From Salticus scenicus (taxonomy: Eukaryota > Arthropoda > Arachnida > Araneae > Salticidae), in contig OZ005656.1 in assembly GCA_963930645.1 (NCBI GenBank), positions 274,785,095-274,849,094 on the forward strand: a DNA stretch of 64,000 bases, read 5' to 3'. Position numbers and translations under genes: made by a program. A model generated the notes under the pieces. The model was given only the letters and a program-made list of their open reading frames with translations, was not told where the DNA came from and did not search any database. Positions 23,715 to 35,400 of the stretch are shown piece by piece. How positions within the stretch are numbered: the stretch's first letter is position 1; every line of letters begins with the position of its first letter.

Positions 23715-23825
23715 TTAGATTCGGGAAAATTTTCGACATCCGGTTTTCGATAGATTTTGCACGTTTTGGGTTGTTCTCATGAACATAATTTGAAAAATTG
23801 TCTGTCTGTCTCTTTGTGTGCGCTC
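23715..23825 (+). repeat. Dispersed 'ACGTTTT core' repeat
   Basis: 'ttttcgacatccggttttcg', then 'gattttgcacgttttggg', then 'gtctgtctgtctctttgtgt', the order seen in the other copies (cctcggtttt, acgtttt, simple repeat). Confidence 0.6.
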
Positions 23826-23956
23826 AAAAATTTATGAAAGTGATAGTAGCCTAAAAAGTTTACTTCTTCCGCTTTTTTTTCCCTTTAATGTACAAACATT
23901 GCTTGCTCCAAACCTGAGGGAGAAGTATATCAGATAGAGTAAATTTCCAATATGAG

Positions 23957-24536
23957 GGCTTGGGGACAAAATCTCTCGGGACAAAATATCGTAGACGTAA
24001 ATGAATACAAAGTAAAAAGAGTTGGTAATTATTAGTAATGATGTATAAAATTTCATGACAACACATACCTTAGTCAGAGCACTGACATTCTGACAAACCT
24101 ACAATAAATTTTTTTATAAATTTTACTTAAAGAAGTTTAAAAACTATATTTATTTACTTTTTGTCAGAATTAGTCATAATGAATTCAATCGTGCTTATTA
24201 ATTTTAAAACTTTTAATTCAAGTTTGTGAACAGTGTTCAGCTTTAATATCAGCAATGATGTACACGATTTTTAAAATGTATTTTGAATAGTGAAAAGCAA
24301 AAGATAGAATAACTTAAAAATAAACATAGATAAAATAATGAAATTCAACTCTATGATTTATTTAATTATTTATTTATTTATTTTAATTAATTAATTAATT
24401 AATATTTATAAGGCCCTGTGGCCCCCTCCAGAGATCACGCGTGACACAAAATCAAATTTTCAAATAGATCCTACTATTTTTTTGACGCGAGATTTCGTCC
24501 GGCGAGATTTTGTCCCGCGATATTATGTCCGGATCT
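23957..24536. mobile_element. Candidate TIR element with 9-bp target duplication
   Basis: Flanked by identical 9-mers CAATATGAG (23948-23956, 24537-24545). The ends are inverted and built from a 15-bp word: left 'gggacaaaatctctc' and 'gggacaaaatatcg' (23963-23991), right three units of the type 'gcgagattttgtccc' (24487-24531). 9-bp duplications suggest a Mutator-like element, but no transposase is present (580 bp) and the termini carry a few unmatched bases. Confidence 0.5.
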
Positions 24537-24545
24537 CAATATGAG

Positions 24546-24778
24546 TATTTTTGAAAAAAAATTCGTTAATATCTTTAAACGAACGTTATATTATACATCT
24601 GTGATATTTTAAAGCAAATTTATTGATTTTATTATTTTTAACAAAAACTAGTATGTTGTGGCACCACAAAACATGCTTTTATTTTTTTTATTATGTAAAT
24701 TTGCGTAGTGCAAATAATTTGTTAAAATCATTTTCCTGAATGCATGGAAACGATTTTCATTTTAGAACAGTGTTTGTC

Positions 24779-24815
<37 letters not shown>

Positions 24816-24846
24816 GAATTTTGTGCCAACTTCTGAAAAAATGACT

Positions 24847-24878
<32 letters not shown>

Positions 24879-25540
24879 TTTTTTTTTTTTTTTTAATAAT
24901 TTATAACTTTGTTTTAATTTACCACAAATTTAATTCAGTCATTTACTAGAAAGTTATTGATGAGTTTTTTTTTGAAAAATATCACCACTGAAAATTTGAA
25001 GGGCGAGCGATTCCTCAACTTATACAAAAAAAGTTTCCTGGTTAGTTGTTAACAAGTGAAATTGTTTTTCTTGAATTTTTGCATGCGTGAGAAATCCTAC
25101 ACACTAAATCAGAACAGAAAGCCATCTGCACTTCTTTCATAAAACAACAACAAAATGTAACTGATAATTGCTGCGTCAGCGTTGGTTTGGATACTGGGCA
25201 GAGAGGAGATTTATTTATTCAGATAACAAGGAACTGTGTTCAGAAAATAAAATAAAAAAAGAAGAAAAATTAGTTAATTCATCAATTATTTTTAAATGAA
25301 AATTATTATAAGTATACAACTAAAAGTTTGTAGGTGTAATATATGTCACTATCGCATGAAATGTATAAAGATTCATGGAGTCCTTCTATTTTTTACGGGC
25401 CTATAAATAAGTATATTTATTTATTAACAGCTTATAGATTCAAACTATTTGAAGTACGCTATTAAACAAATTCTTCAATAACATATTGATTTCTATCTGA
25501 AATTATGCTAGGATTTGTGTCAACTAATTATTAATATTAT
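24546..25540. other. AT-rich stretch, no gene seen
   Basis: (ATA)n at 24779-24812 and (CTT)n/(T)n at 24850-24894. No gene, TIR or tandem repeat supported. Confidence 0.45.
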
Positions 25541-25559
25541 TATTCATTTCCATAATCCG

Positions 25560-26272
25560 AATACCGTAGATAATGAAAGCATTGTATTCGGTCAAAAATT
25601 TTGATATCGAGTTTTCACCTGATTTACATATTTTAAGGTCTCGTGAGTCAGAAAAGTGTTTTTTGGCAATTGGTCTGTGTGTTTGTGTATCTGTATTGTA
25701 TATATGTGTATATGTTTCTGGAAATTTTCTGATTATCATATCTACAAAATTAATAAAGAACGACGAACTTCTGATTAAGACAGGTATAGTGTACAGATGA
25801 TTTTTCCAACTTTTGTTGAAAACTGGAAATCTCAAAAACTGGCGATTTTCTTCAAATTTATATAAACTTTGTTTTGGATGTCCTTTTGTACTTGTTAGTT
25901 CAGGGAAATTGATAAACGACCTATAAAAATACACAAATTTTTTAAGTCTCACAAGTGCTTTCTCTTAAAAACAGCTTTATGGATTTTCTTCAAAATCGCT
26001 ATATTATTTCCTTTTTAGATATCATTTCGTATGCAATTGTTAGTTTATGGTGAACAGATCAGTTTACTAAGTTTTGGTGAAAATTATCAGTGGGACAGTG
26101 AGCCGATATCTCAAAAACGACTTTAACGTTCTTCAAATTTGCTACATAAACCCCTTTTTACTCGCTCTTTAGCATGTAATACTTGCTTAATACAGGAAAA
26201 TTGACAAAAGTCCTTATTAGGTGGAAGCAATTGCAAATCTAGGAAATGAGTGTTTCAAAAAACTGATCTAAC

Positions 26273-26280
<8 letters not shown>
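25560..26280 (+). mobile_element. Core-plus-tandem-repeat element (Helentron-like architecture)
   Basis: An ACGTTTT-type core variant ('gatttacatattttaaggtc', 25621-25640) is followed by a GT-rich simple repeat ('gtctgtgtgtttgtgtatct') and then about four units of 145 bp. Each unit carries 'tctcaaaaac...ttcttcaaatt' (unit marks near 25831, 25965, 26111, 26254). Same order as at 58560-59405. A terminal hairpin was not identified. The open frames here are incidental. Confidence 0.5.
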
Positions 26281-26308
<28 letters not shown>

Positions 26309-27265
26309 TTAATTCGCTAACTCTTTTTGTTATATCTTCATGACGCATGTACCAGTTTGCTTTGACAGGAAAATTATTAGATGTGTAAATTCATAAATCA
26401 TTTTTATGTTTTCTGACCACTTTATTTAACAACAGCAACAACAATAATAATAATAAAATATAACAGGGGTAAAATATGTGTAGTAATAACTGATAAAATT
26501 CATGCAGATTACTATTATTATTATTATTATTTTAATGTGGGTCGGGTTGTCTGAACTTATTTTACTGTTGTCGGAACTATTCAAATTTTATTATCTAATA
26601 ATTTTCTTGATAATCGCGAAACCCCACTATTGGAAAGAAATTTTGTAGCCTAAAATACTCTTATACATCCATTTATTCAACTTTTTATGTATTAAAAAAT
26701 ATATGAACATAGGAATTTTGATATTAACAAAATGACACAAAAAACGACACTTTTAAAAACTTGAATTTTTTGCATTTCAAACACACGTCTATCTCTAATC
26801 TTCGCTTTATGGTAAACGTAGTTTTTAACTCGGTTATCGACCTCAAGGTTTTGAAGACAAACTGTTTTTAAGCTACTACATTTCCTTGATGACATTATGC
26901 TGAACTTGTAGTCAATTTATCTTTTCCTGATGATGGGTCAAGCTTAATTATTTTGAGTGGAAACGACTGGTATGTTGTTTCATAATCTATAAAATTAACT
27001 TACTTTTTTCCTTCTTCAGCACTAATTTTCCTGTCATTTTACTAAATATTCTCTAAATTCTCATAATTTATTTTAATAAATTGAAAAAAAAATAATAATA
27101 ACTTATCTAAAACAAACAAGAGAGAGACAGATTTTAAAACATATACTTATTGCAGCAAAAAATGTAATGAAGAGCTGGTGTCGAAAAAAGTAAATAAAGA
27201 ACTTTGTAAATTTAATTTACAAAGTTGTAAAAAACATTAATAATAATAATTAATTTAAAAAAAAA
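26281..27265. other. AT-rich stretch, no gene seen
   Basis: Starts with a poly-T tract (26275-26307). Contains (ATT)n at 26513-26530. No recognised gene or element. Confidence 0.45.
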
Positions 27266-27267
27266 AG

Positions 27268-27325
27268 TTTCAGGTCGAAATGATTCAAAGAACCATTCAT
27301 TATGTGAATAAAATAGGCACGAGTG
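27268..27325 (-). mobile_element. Degenerate PLE terminal fragment
   Basis: 'ggtcgaaatgattcaaagaa' and 'aaataggcacgagtgaag' match the order of the copy at 6002-6110. The hammerhead-like boxes are lost. Confidence 0.35.
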
Positions 27326-27792
27326 AAGTAGTTATAAATGGCGAAGTATTGCTCTTTCATACATTTTGAAATATGACTAACTATTATTAAAATAAACAAA
27401 CCAAAATGAAATATTAAAAACTGGAAGTGATATTTAAACTTTTCAAAAACATAATTGCCCCATGGGATTGAAATAGTGCTAATGGCATATCTTAATACTA
27501 TCTTCGGCGTGAAATTGCTGACAGAATTTTTGAGAAATGATTACAAAAATATAGAATAATTATATTATTATTATTATATATTTTAATTATATTAATCATA
27601 TTATAAATTTATAATATAATAAATTTATTCTAAATATAAATTTAATATAATAGAGCGAGGGATAGGAAAACTATTTTATGTAACTAAATTCTCTGATGCA
27701 TGGTACCAAAACTAAGATGTTTAATAGATGCTGAGTTATAGTAAAACTGTAGTTCTTGAATAATAGTAGTATCGCCTGACTACCGATAAACA

Positions 27793-27939
27793 CACAAATT
27801 GAACCTGTCGGATAAGGCTCTATCAAAGGCAGTGGAGACCCGGGTCGAACATTGCGCGAAAGACGAAGACGCTGCTAAAGCAGCGGAGAATCAAAACTTG
27901 GTTTTATGTGATTTCAGTGAACTTTGCTTTAGTTATTAA
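27793..27939 (+). other. GC-richer open frame, unrecognised
   Basis: A 48-codon stop-free frame without an ATG near its start, containing 'LSDKALSKAVETRVEHCAKD' and then 'EDAAKAAENQNLVLC', ending TAA. Codon content is far less AT-biased than the surroundings. It could be a relic exon or part of an unknown element. No family recognised and no splice sites assigned. Confidence 0.3.
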
Positions 27940-28194
27940 TTTTAAAGTAATATAAAAAATATATATATATTTATCTATTGATTTTCTTTCCTTTCTTTCT
28001 TTCTTTCTTTTTTTTTTTTTTTTTTTTTAATTCATTTAAGTGTAGGGACAAGAAAGCGAAGAAATCCTGATAGTAATAAATAGAAACATTTGTAAATAAA
28101 CATAATCATTGCCCCCTCCCCCCCCCACCCCACCCCAATGAAAAAAAAAATGTATCAGTTCTTTCAGGTTGAAATAATAAAACATCCCTTCGTG

Positions 28195-28298
28195 AGTCTA
28201 ACAAAAAGCGTGAATGCAGCAAATTATTTTGCTGCACTCATACCCACATTGTTTCGCCTGATGAAGAGCCTTTGGGGTATTTCGACCAGAAACAATTG

Positions 28299-28330
<32 letters not shown>

Positions 28331-28400
28331 GTTTATGGTGTTTAGTTTTTTACAATGCTCTTTTTATAACAATTTTGGTTTCAATATTTTATAATTTTCA
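28195..28400 (+). mobile_element. PLE terminal unit, plus orientation
   Basis: 'tttcgcctgatgaagagcct', a GGU/ACC-type hairpin region, then 'agaaacaattgcag', a poly-T tract and 'gtttatggtgtttagttttt'. This is the same unit as at 3424-3603 and 6002-6110 with an intact CUGAUGA box. It is preceded by an inverted 'tgcagcaaa/ttttgctgca' pair at 28216-28235. Confidence 0.6.
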
Positions 28401-28465
28401 CATGTAAAGTTACATTTATTTATATCAAATAACTTAACAAATTTAAACATATTAAAATTCGCACA

Positions 28466-28502
<37 letters not shown>

Positions 28503-28812
28503 ATAATCTACTTCATTCCAAAAAATGTAATGGATCAACTGAATATTTCTTATATGCTGTACTAGAAATCCTGAATTTATAGCCATGGTGTATGAATCAA
28601 ATACTTGTAAATAGTATTTAAAAATGAATATGTACAAAATCAAATTAAATATTGGATGCATAGAAAAAACTGGTTGCTACCTCATCAGAAAAAAGAGAGA
28701 AAAAAAAAAGAAAAAAAGAATGAAAAAAAAAGAAAAAAAGCACTAATAAAATTAAAGGTATCACCAATAAAATAATATACTAGGTATAACCAAATCACTG
28801 CTGGCCTATTAA

Positions 28813-29238
28813 CGGCCTTCTTCACTTACCGTCTCCGGAAGTCCGAGTCAATGTTATTCTATGGGAAACTTTCTTTACAAATAACTTATTAATCAATACA
28901 TATTTTAAATTCTGTTTTCACATTCAGAAAATTCCCAACTTTTAAATTGTTGGACCTTTTTTAAAGATGTATTTTTTTAATTATTAATATTTCATTTTGA
29001 AATTGCAAAATGAAAAATTTCACATATTAAAAATTCGTATTTTGCAGCTTCAAAATGAAATATAAAAAATTTAAAAAATAATTTTTTTTAAAAAGTCCGT
29101 CAATTTAACAGTTGGGAATTTTCCGAATGTGAAAACAGAATTTAAAAATATGTATTAGTTAATAAGTTATTTGTAAAGAAAATTTCCCATAGAATAACGT
29201 TGGCTTCGGCTTCCGGTGACGGTGAGTGAAGCGGGCCC
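28813..29238. mobile_element. TTAA-target foldback MITE with long inverted arms
   Basis: TTAA at 28809-28812 and 29239-29242. The arms are about 170 bp each: left 'ccttcttcacttaccgtctc', 'gttattctatgggaaac', 'cacattcagaaaattcccaa'. The right arm carries the reverse complements in mirror order. 426 bp, no coding. Relatives at 19072-19453 and (partial) 40690-40950. Confidence 0.75.
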
Positions 29239-29263
29239 TTAATAAGAAAATATAAAGGACCAA

Positions 29264-29665
29264 TGAAGACTGCCGGCAGTAATATAATTTTTTATGTTTG
29301 CCACAGCTGGCCCACTGTAGGCTGCCAGCAACAACATGGAAAAACTATATTTGCCGCCATATGGCCCAACACTGGCCCTCTAACAATTTCCAACCTAATG
29401 TTCGTTACCAACAGTGGCCCATTACATATTTTCATCATACTGCTAGCTGCCAGCAACGACCCATTCACCGGCCCACTAACTTATTTTTAACTTACTGCTG
29501 GCTGCCAACAATGGATCGGTTGAATACGGCCTACTGACGGCCGGCGTAACATATTCCCTGCGGCAACGTTAACTTTTGCCACCGGCGGGCCAATTGCAGC
29601 TACTGCTGGCAACCAGCACTTGGCCTCATGCTGGCCGTCATTTGAGGTTTTGCTGGGCTGATGCA
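29264..29665. repeat. GC-rich island of GCCAGCA/TGGCCC units
   Basis: Second and longer copy of the vocabulary at 22960-23260. Loose units of about 50-58 bp run 'ggcccacta...tactgctggctgccaacaa'. Boundaries fall sharply back to AT-rich sequence. Overlapping open frames on both strands are a GC effect and have no recognisable domain. Confidence 0.6.
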
Positions 29666-29669
29666 CCAC

Positions 29670-31860
29670 AAAACTTATTTTTATCCCTTTGTTTGTCGTT
29701 CAAATGACCAATAGAGTTATTTGGGTCTCTCAGATAGATAAGGGGCGTGAGAGGTTTTTGGTAACATACCTTTTCAACAAAACTGAATTAAAAAAAAAAA
29801 AAAAAAAGACAAGATTTTGAGTGAAAATTCTTCAACATAAGATTAAAAATTTACTTTGGATGAATATGTAATATCACAAGAAAAAATAATTTTTCGACAC
29901 ATTTAGCTCAATGTGCTCTGGAACACACACACAAAAAAAAAAGAGAGAGAGAGAAAATATAGTATAATATCTAGTTATTTTCATTATTTTAAATTAGAAA
30001 CATTTTTTAAATTTCCTCGAAATTACTAGCATTAAGAAAACAAAATGAGAAAAAGTTTTTTTTTTTTTTTTTTTTTGAGAAATGAATTTTTAGATAAATA
30101 GATTGATTACAAAATTTAGTTACACATTCCACTTCAAATACAGCACATGATTCATTATCCAGCAATCATGGGACCGACCTGATTTCGATTATCGGAATAT
30201 TCTGGATATTGGCCCCTGCCAAAAACGGAAATATCACGTCTGCAAAAGCTACCCCAAGCCCCCCCACCCTCCTTTCACAAAATAACTTATCAATAAGCTA
30301 TACTGATAACTTAAATAATGTATTAGAGAAAAAAATAAAAGAAGTGTACAAACTTATCTGTAAACAAAATTACTATAATAATAATGACATTCTGACATTA
30401 GCAAAACTATTTTATTTTTTGCTTAACACAGCAAACATAAAATTTTTTTAATACTTAGTTTTATAATAATAAAATTTCTTGAATCTTAATACAGACATAA
30501 TGTCATGTTCCTGTAATTACGTTCGTTCATCCGTTCTATTTGTTTTCGTTTTGTTTCAACGAACTTAGAACGCAGCAGGGTGATGCAATTCAATGTTCCG
30601 GCACTTTTAACAGTTAACTTTTTTGTACAGGGCCTTCGTTTTTGTGTTTCAGAACTTTGTTTTCATGCCGACCACTCGTGTGTGTTTATCCTATTGGAAT
30701 TAGAAATGATTTTGGATTCTTTGAAAGAAGGGTTTTGCGACCATTTTTTGAATTTCATTCATATTTCGGCTAAGCTTTGATAGAGGACACCCACTGGTGA
30801 TTTATTTACGTAGTGACGCGATGTGGCATATCGTACACTTTTTACTAATAATCTTTTCGCATCAAAACTTCGTTTTCTAGTCTCAGAGTTGTGACTTCGT
30901 TTTTGATTTTGCGACGTCCGCTTGTTTGTGTTTATCGTATAGGATATGTTATTTTTCCTTTATGGTAAAATGAAGTTCAAAAGAATTTTTTTTCTTCTTC
31001 TTTAGAGCAGAATGCTTTAAAATTATAAAGAACATATTAGTTTTAAAAAAGAAATATATTTTAAAATTTACTTTTCCTTTCTTCCAATTTGATTTTTTTT
31101 TTTTTTTTTCCAAGAATGAAAATTACGCGTGCCCGGGGACCCGCCATAATAAATGTTTCGCGTCCTGCCTCCAACTTTTCGTGTAATTTATGTGCTATAG
31201 TGCATAAAATTGCTGCATATATTGTGCATTGGTTGTATTGAAGGCAAAATAAGTATGGTACCACTTGAACACACAAAAGTTACATGTTACTTTGACCTAA
31301 GAACAGATTGCCCTATTATATGCGGGGTCTTTCTGAGAGGTCTTGTTTTGAAAAAAAGGCGGAAGCTAAGAAAAAAGAAGACAAATGACTGTACGTTGGA
31401 GGAAAAAAATTTTTTTTTTTTTTTTTGCAATCATTGTATGAAATTCTCTGGCTTTTCCACATTCTGGCTAAAATATTCAAATTCCTGACTTTCATGCTCA
31501 ATTTAAAAATTACCTGACTATTTCAGGTTCTCCAGGTGTAGCATGGCAACAACATAATTTATAAAAGGTTTCTATACATATGTGTGAGCTTAGCTCTATA
31601 AAAAAAATAGCCATCATTGTCTAAATGAAATCTTAATTGTAATTTTATTTTGAAAAATTACATTTTTCACAATTTTACAAAAAAGAGGACCCTAGACAAA
31701 AATGCTCAGAAGAACTTTATTTTCACACTAAGTTTAGATTCACAAAATTATGTGTTGACATTTCCCAAAAAACAGGACCCTGTTTGAAAAGTCTGTACAG
31801 ACCCCTGATTATACACTTTACTTCCTCCAAACCTTGTTTGGGCATTTGGACATATTCTGC
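29670..31860. other. Mixed stretch, decayed repeats, no gene seen
   Basis: Near 30150-30205 'gatttcgattatcggaatat' resembles pogo-type terminal sequence. 30627-30700 and 30872-30945 share 'tgtgtttatc' and 'ttcgtttt' blocks in the same order, an old tandem duplication of about 240 bp. Homopolymers at 30056-30075, 31089-31109 and 31408-31425 create Lys/Phe-run frames. No host gene supported. Confidence 0.4.
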
Positions 31861-31882
31861 ACCTTGATGACAGTTATTCTTT

Positions 31883-32138
31883 TAATAGCAGGAGACTTGG
31901 CGTTGGAATATTAAAACAGGAATATACTACGTCAGAAACGCCAAAAAAAAATTATTGAGGTGCATACAGCTGTTTCGGTAGCCTAAAGCGTACCGTCTTC
32001 AGTGCAAAAAGAATGACTGCACTGAAGACGGCACGCATTTTGCACTGAAGACGGTACGCTTTAGGCTACCGAAACAGCTGTATGCACCTCAATAATTTTT
32101 CTTTGGCGTTTCTGACGTAGTAGTTTATTCCTGTTTTA
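31883..32138. mobile_element. ORF-less PLE insertion: two family-1 termini head to head, 13-bp target duplication
   Basis: Flanked by identical 13-mers ACAGTTATTCTTT (31870-31882, 32139-32151). The insert is an inverted pair of the terminal unit that ends the PLE at 14683: 'gacttggcgttggaatatta', 'acgtcagaaacgcc', 'gcatacagctgtttcggtag', with a short central spacer. Both arms carry the hammerhead-like motif: stem I UGCA/UGCA, CUGAAGA, a GGUA/UACC hairpin, GAAAC, then A before stem I. No coding sequence lies between the arms. Confidence 0.85.
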
Positions 32139-32686
32139 ACAGTTATTCTTTGTCAAATTGCACAACAATATAAATAACTCTACTTAATTTGGCCCAGTGG
32201 CAGAAAGTTTTGTAGCAGTCTGCGATAGGCTTTTAAAATTTCATAATCTGTCTGCAAAATTTGTGTGTAATCAGAGGTGAAAATGGCTTACACTCAAAAA
32301 GCCTGAAAGCTGATAGGGGTAGGGGGGTTAACATCAGTGGTGATCTCGTGCAACAATACACGAATACAATTTTACTACAGAACAATATAGTATAAACAAT
32401 TGTATTCATCCATCTCATTCAATTAAATATTTAATAGCAATGTTTGACAACACAATATAAATAATTATACATAATAAAAGTATTAGTTTTAGTTTTGATA
32501 CAGAAAGTTTTATAAGTGAATTGTTATCTGAAAGTTGCGGACACATTTTTTTTATCAGTGCAGGCAAAAGCTGTCCGCAAGCCTTTTTTTGTGTGTGTGT
32601 GTGTGTTATCGACTATGTCGCCCTGTCGTGATGTTTCTGCTGCTGGGTAATTTGGTATCTATAAAAAATATCAATTTTTGACTTAA

Positions 32687-32770
32687 CACATTCGCTGCTG
32701 ATCTTACGTGACTGCCATTTGGAACAATTGTGAACATCATGCTAATGGAACATGAGTGGCAGCGAATGCA
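32687..32770. mobile_element. Short TTAA-target MITE
   Basis: TTAA (32683-32686 and 32771-32774) encloses 84 bp with ends CACATTCGCTGC and GCAGCGAATGCA, inverted with two mismatches. One of the smallest TTAA elements here. Confidence 0.65.
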
Positions 32771-32999
32771 TTAACCACAATAATTGAGCAAAATAAATTA
32801 CCTTCGAATTTTTCTCACTTTGGCTTGGTTGAGCTAGTCGCCAAAAGCCTCTTTGATTTTAACGTCATTGGCATCCACCTTATGGCATCTTTGACAAGCA
32901 TCTATAAAAACACACAGAAGTATAAACACACAATAAAATCATTGAATAGAGTTGTGGACCAACCTGCAAGTTGTTCCAAATAGAGTCAAAATCAAACTC

Positions 33000-33195
33000 A
33001 ATTATAAATCTTGTAATTTCGCACTGATAATTTTTTAACATTTACAGAATTTGACATTTCTAGAACACATTTCATATTTCTAATTAAGACAAGAAAAAAA
33101 TTCATCTCCTAAAAAGTATAGGCATTAGAAAAAAGTATAGGTATTAGGAAAAAGTATAGGCTATAGATTATAAGTACTAGAATTTTTTTCTTCTT

Positions 33196-33229
<34 letters not shown>

Positions 33230-34590
33230 AAGCAATTACACCAAAAAATTCATCGCCAAATAATGACAAAAATTTAAAAGTTTCCAAGGGGGTCACATAC
33301 GAGTACTAAAGTTGTAGAACAAAATGATCTAGATATTATAAATTTCTTTCTATTCCTTAAAAAAAAAAATAGAAGAATTTTAAGCATAATATTTTATTTA
33401 AAAAAAACAAAAGAATGTGGTATTAAATATTATGTATTTTAATTTGACATTAAATATGGGAATTTCTATAATATTTTTCTGCGCTTTTGTTTTGTGTTGT
33501 ACACTAATAATATTCCTATTCAGCGAAACGCCTCACAGGGGTTAATATGTAAAGTGATCTGGGGGTTGGTGAGCAGAGTAATCAGGGGGCAGCCTTCGAT
33601 AGTATATTAAAAAAAAAAAAAAGCCAAGATACACGCCTGCAGGGTCCCAACTAACCATTTGCCAAGTTTTGTAATGTGATCAGTAGTCCAAGCACCAGAG
33701 TGCAGACACACACACAGATACTTTATTCATATAGATTTTCGTATCCTTAAAAAAAAAAAAAAAAAAAGAGTAACTGATTGAAAAATTTTAATTTATAATT
33801 CAGTCTTATTAACTCAGTAACTACTAAAATATCTTAGCACCAGAGTTGGATAATATACACGAATATCCAAACACCATTCACGTAAATTTTTTATCTTTTG
33901 CAGAATTTTTTTTTTTTGGCATTATTAATCAAAAAATAAAAATAAATTCGCGATTTAAAACAGTTTCGCTCAGGAAAAGGTATAACCAAATTAAGAAAGT
34001 GTTTCTTGTTCAAAACTAACGTTAAAAAAAAAAAAAAAAGGAAGAAGAAGCAGTATTAAAATTTTATTATATAAAAACTATTTTTAATGGCACGGCTTAA
34101 TGTGAAAGAATGAAAAATAAATAAAATAGCGATCTTTACTAAAGAATGCAGGATGAAAAGAAAAACACACAAATTAGATAAAATTTAATAAAATAAAGCA
34201 GAAAATTTAACGGAACATTCCAAAACAAATAAATAAATAAACAAATAAAATAATTAATTTAAGAAATTCAGATTCTAAAATTAAGAAAAGAAAAGAAGGA
34301 AAAAAAGAAAAGGAAAAAAAAAATCTATGCACACCTGCAAGATCAAAGCTATGCATCTGCCAATTTTTTATAGATCTGCGATCAGTGACCATCATAGCGC
34401 ATACAGGCACACATAAAAAAGACATTAGGAAAAAAAAAATTCTGGCACTAAAACAATTTTTGGAAATTTATCAAAATTTTATTTTGCAATTTAATCATCA
34501 TTTTCAAATCAATTTTTTTTTTTTTTTTTTTTTTTGTAAGTTTTTTTATTACATCATTGTAAAATGAAGTATAAATTTTAATTTATCAAT
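33000..34590. other. AT-rich stretch with a possible retroelement tail
   Basis: Near 33636-33733 the order 'ccaactaaccatttgccaag', 'tgatcagtag', then an (AC)n run and 'actttattcatatagatttt' resembles the 3' end of RTE-like LINEs or their SINEs. The body upstream is not recognisable. Otherwise homopolymers and AT-rich sequence. Confidence 0.35.
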
Positions 34591-34594
34591 CAGT

Positions 34595-35330
34595 TGGAGA
34601 AACCAACTCTCTATGCGAACATCTCTACCGACGGTAACAAAATCCCTAACGCTATAAAAATACCTAAAACTCCAAGATATGCTCTCCAAGGATCGCATGC
34701 CTTGAATCGTTTACACAGCGGAACTCCCCTTGTACTTAGTATGAGAGAAAATTAGAGGGACGTTGAATATTCCTTCAAATAACAAAAAATCCCTATATCA
34801 GGGCATGCTTTACAAAGGCAGCATGACCTAAGCAATAACTGGTCAGCAGGAGAAGAGGGTGACAGTATCTCTGGGATGTTATTGGTCAGCAGATGACGCC
34901 TAAACAAAGCCGGAGGGTACTAACGACAATAGTAAGAAAGAAAAAAAAGCACTCGGATTTATCAAGGAATAATTTAACAAAAGAAATTTTCTTTCACTAT
35001 AATTTTTCAAAACTGAATGACGGATAATGTATAAATGGAAGCGAGTATTTAACAAAATTAGTTGAAATAATTTAAAGTTTATATAGTTTTTAGTGGGTAT
35101 GCGGCGCATGCCTAGCATACCCAGAGAATATGCCACTGGTATCTACCTTCGTGGTTTCAGCATTTTTAAAAAACTGCATGAAAAATCGAAGAGTAGTGTT
35201 TATTTACAAATTGATTTCCGGAATGCAATTCTTATGCGTAGTTCAGCGTTTGATTTTCCTTATAACCGACTAATTTTTCTTGATCAATATTACGATTTTT
35301 TCTCCAAGAAAAATTCATTATAATATTTTT
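34595..35330. other. GC-richer patch, unrecognised
   Basis: 34600-34925 is less AT-rich, with 'attggtcagcag' and 'actggtcagcagg' as near-direct repeats about 46 bp apart. An 8-bp inverted pair GGGTATGC/GCATACCC lies at 35095-35122. Two frames around 34900-35323 show no known domain. Possibly a decayed long terminal repeat. Not resolved. Confidence 0.3.
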
Positions 35331-35400
35331 GCTGTAGATTTTTTTTTTTTTTAATGTTTAGTAAGATGCTTTAGCAAATAAGCGAAAATGTGTTATTTCA

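Noticed and set aside
30150..30205. Intact pogo/Tigger element
   Set aside because: Only a terminal-like word is visible; no partner end or transposase.
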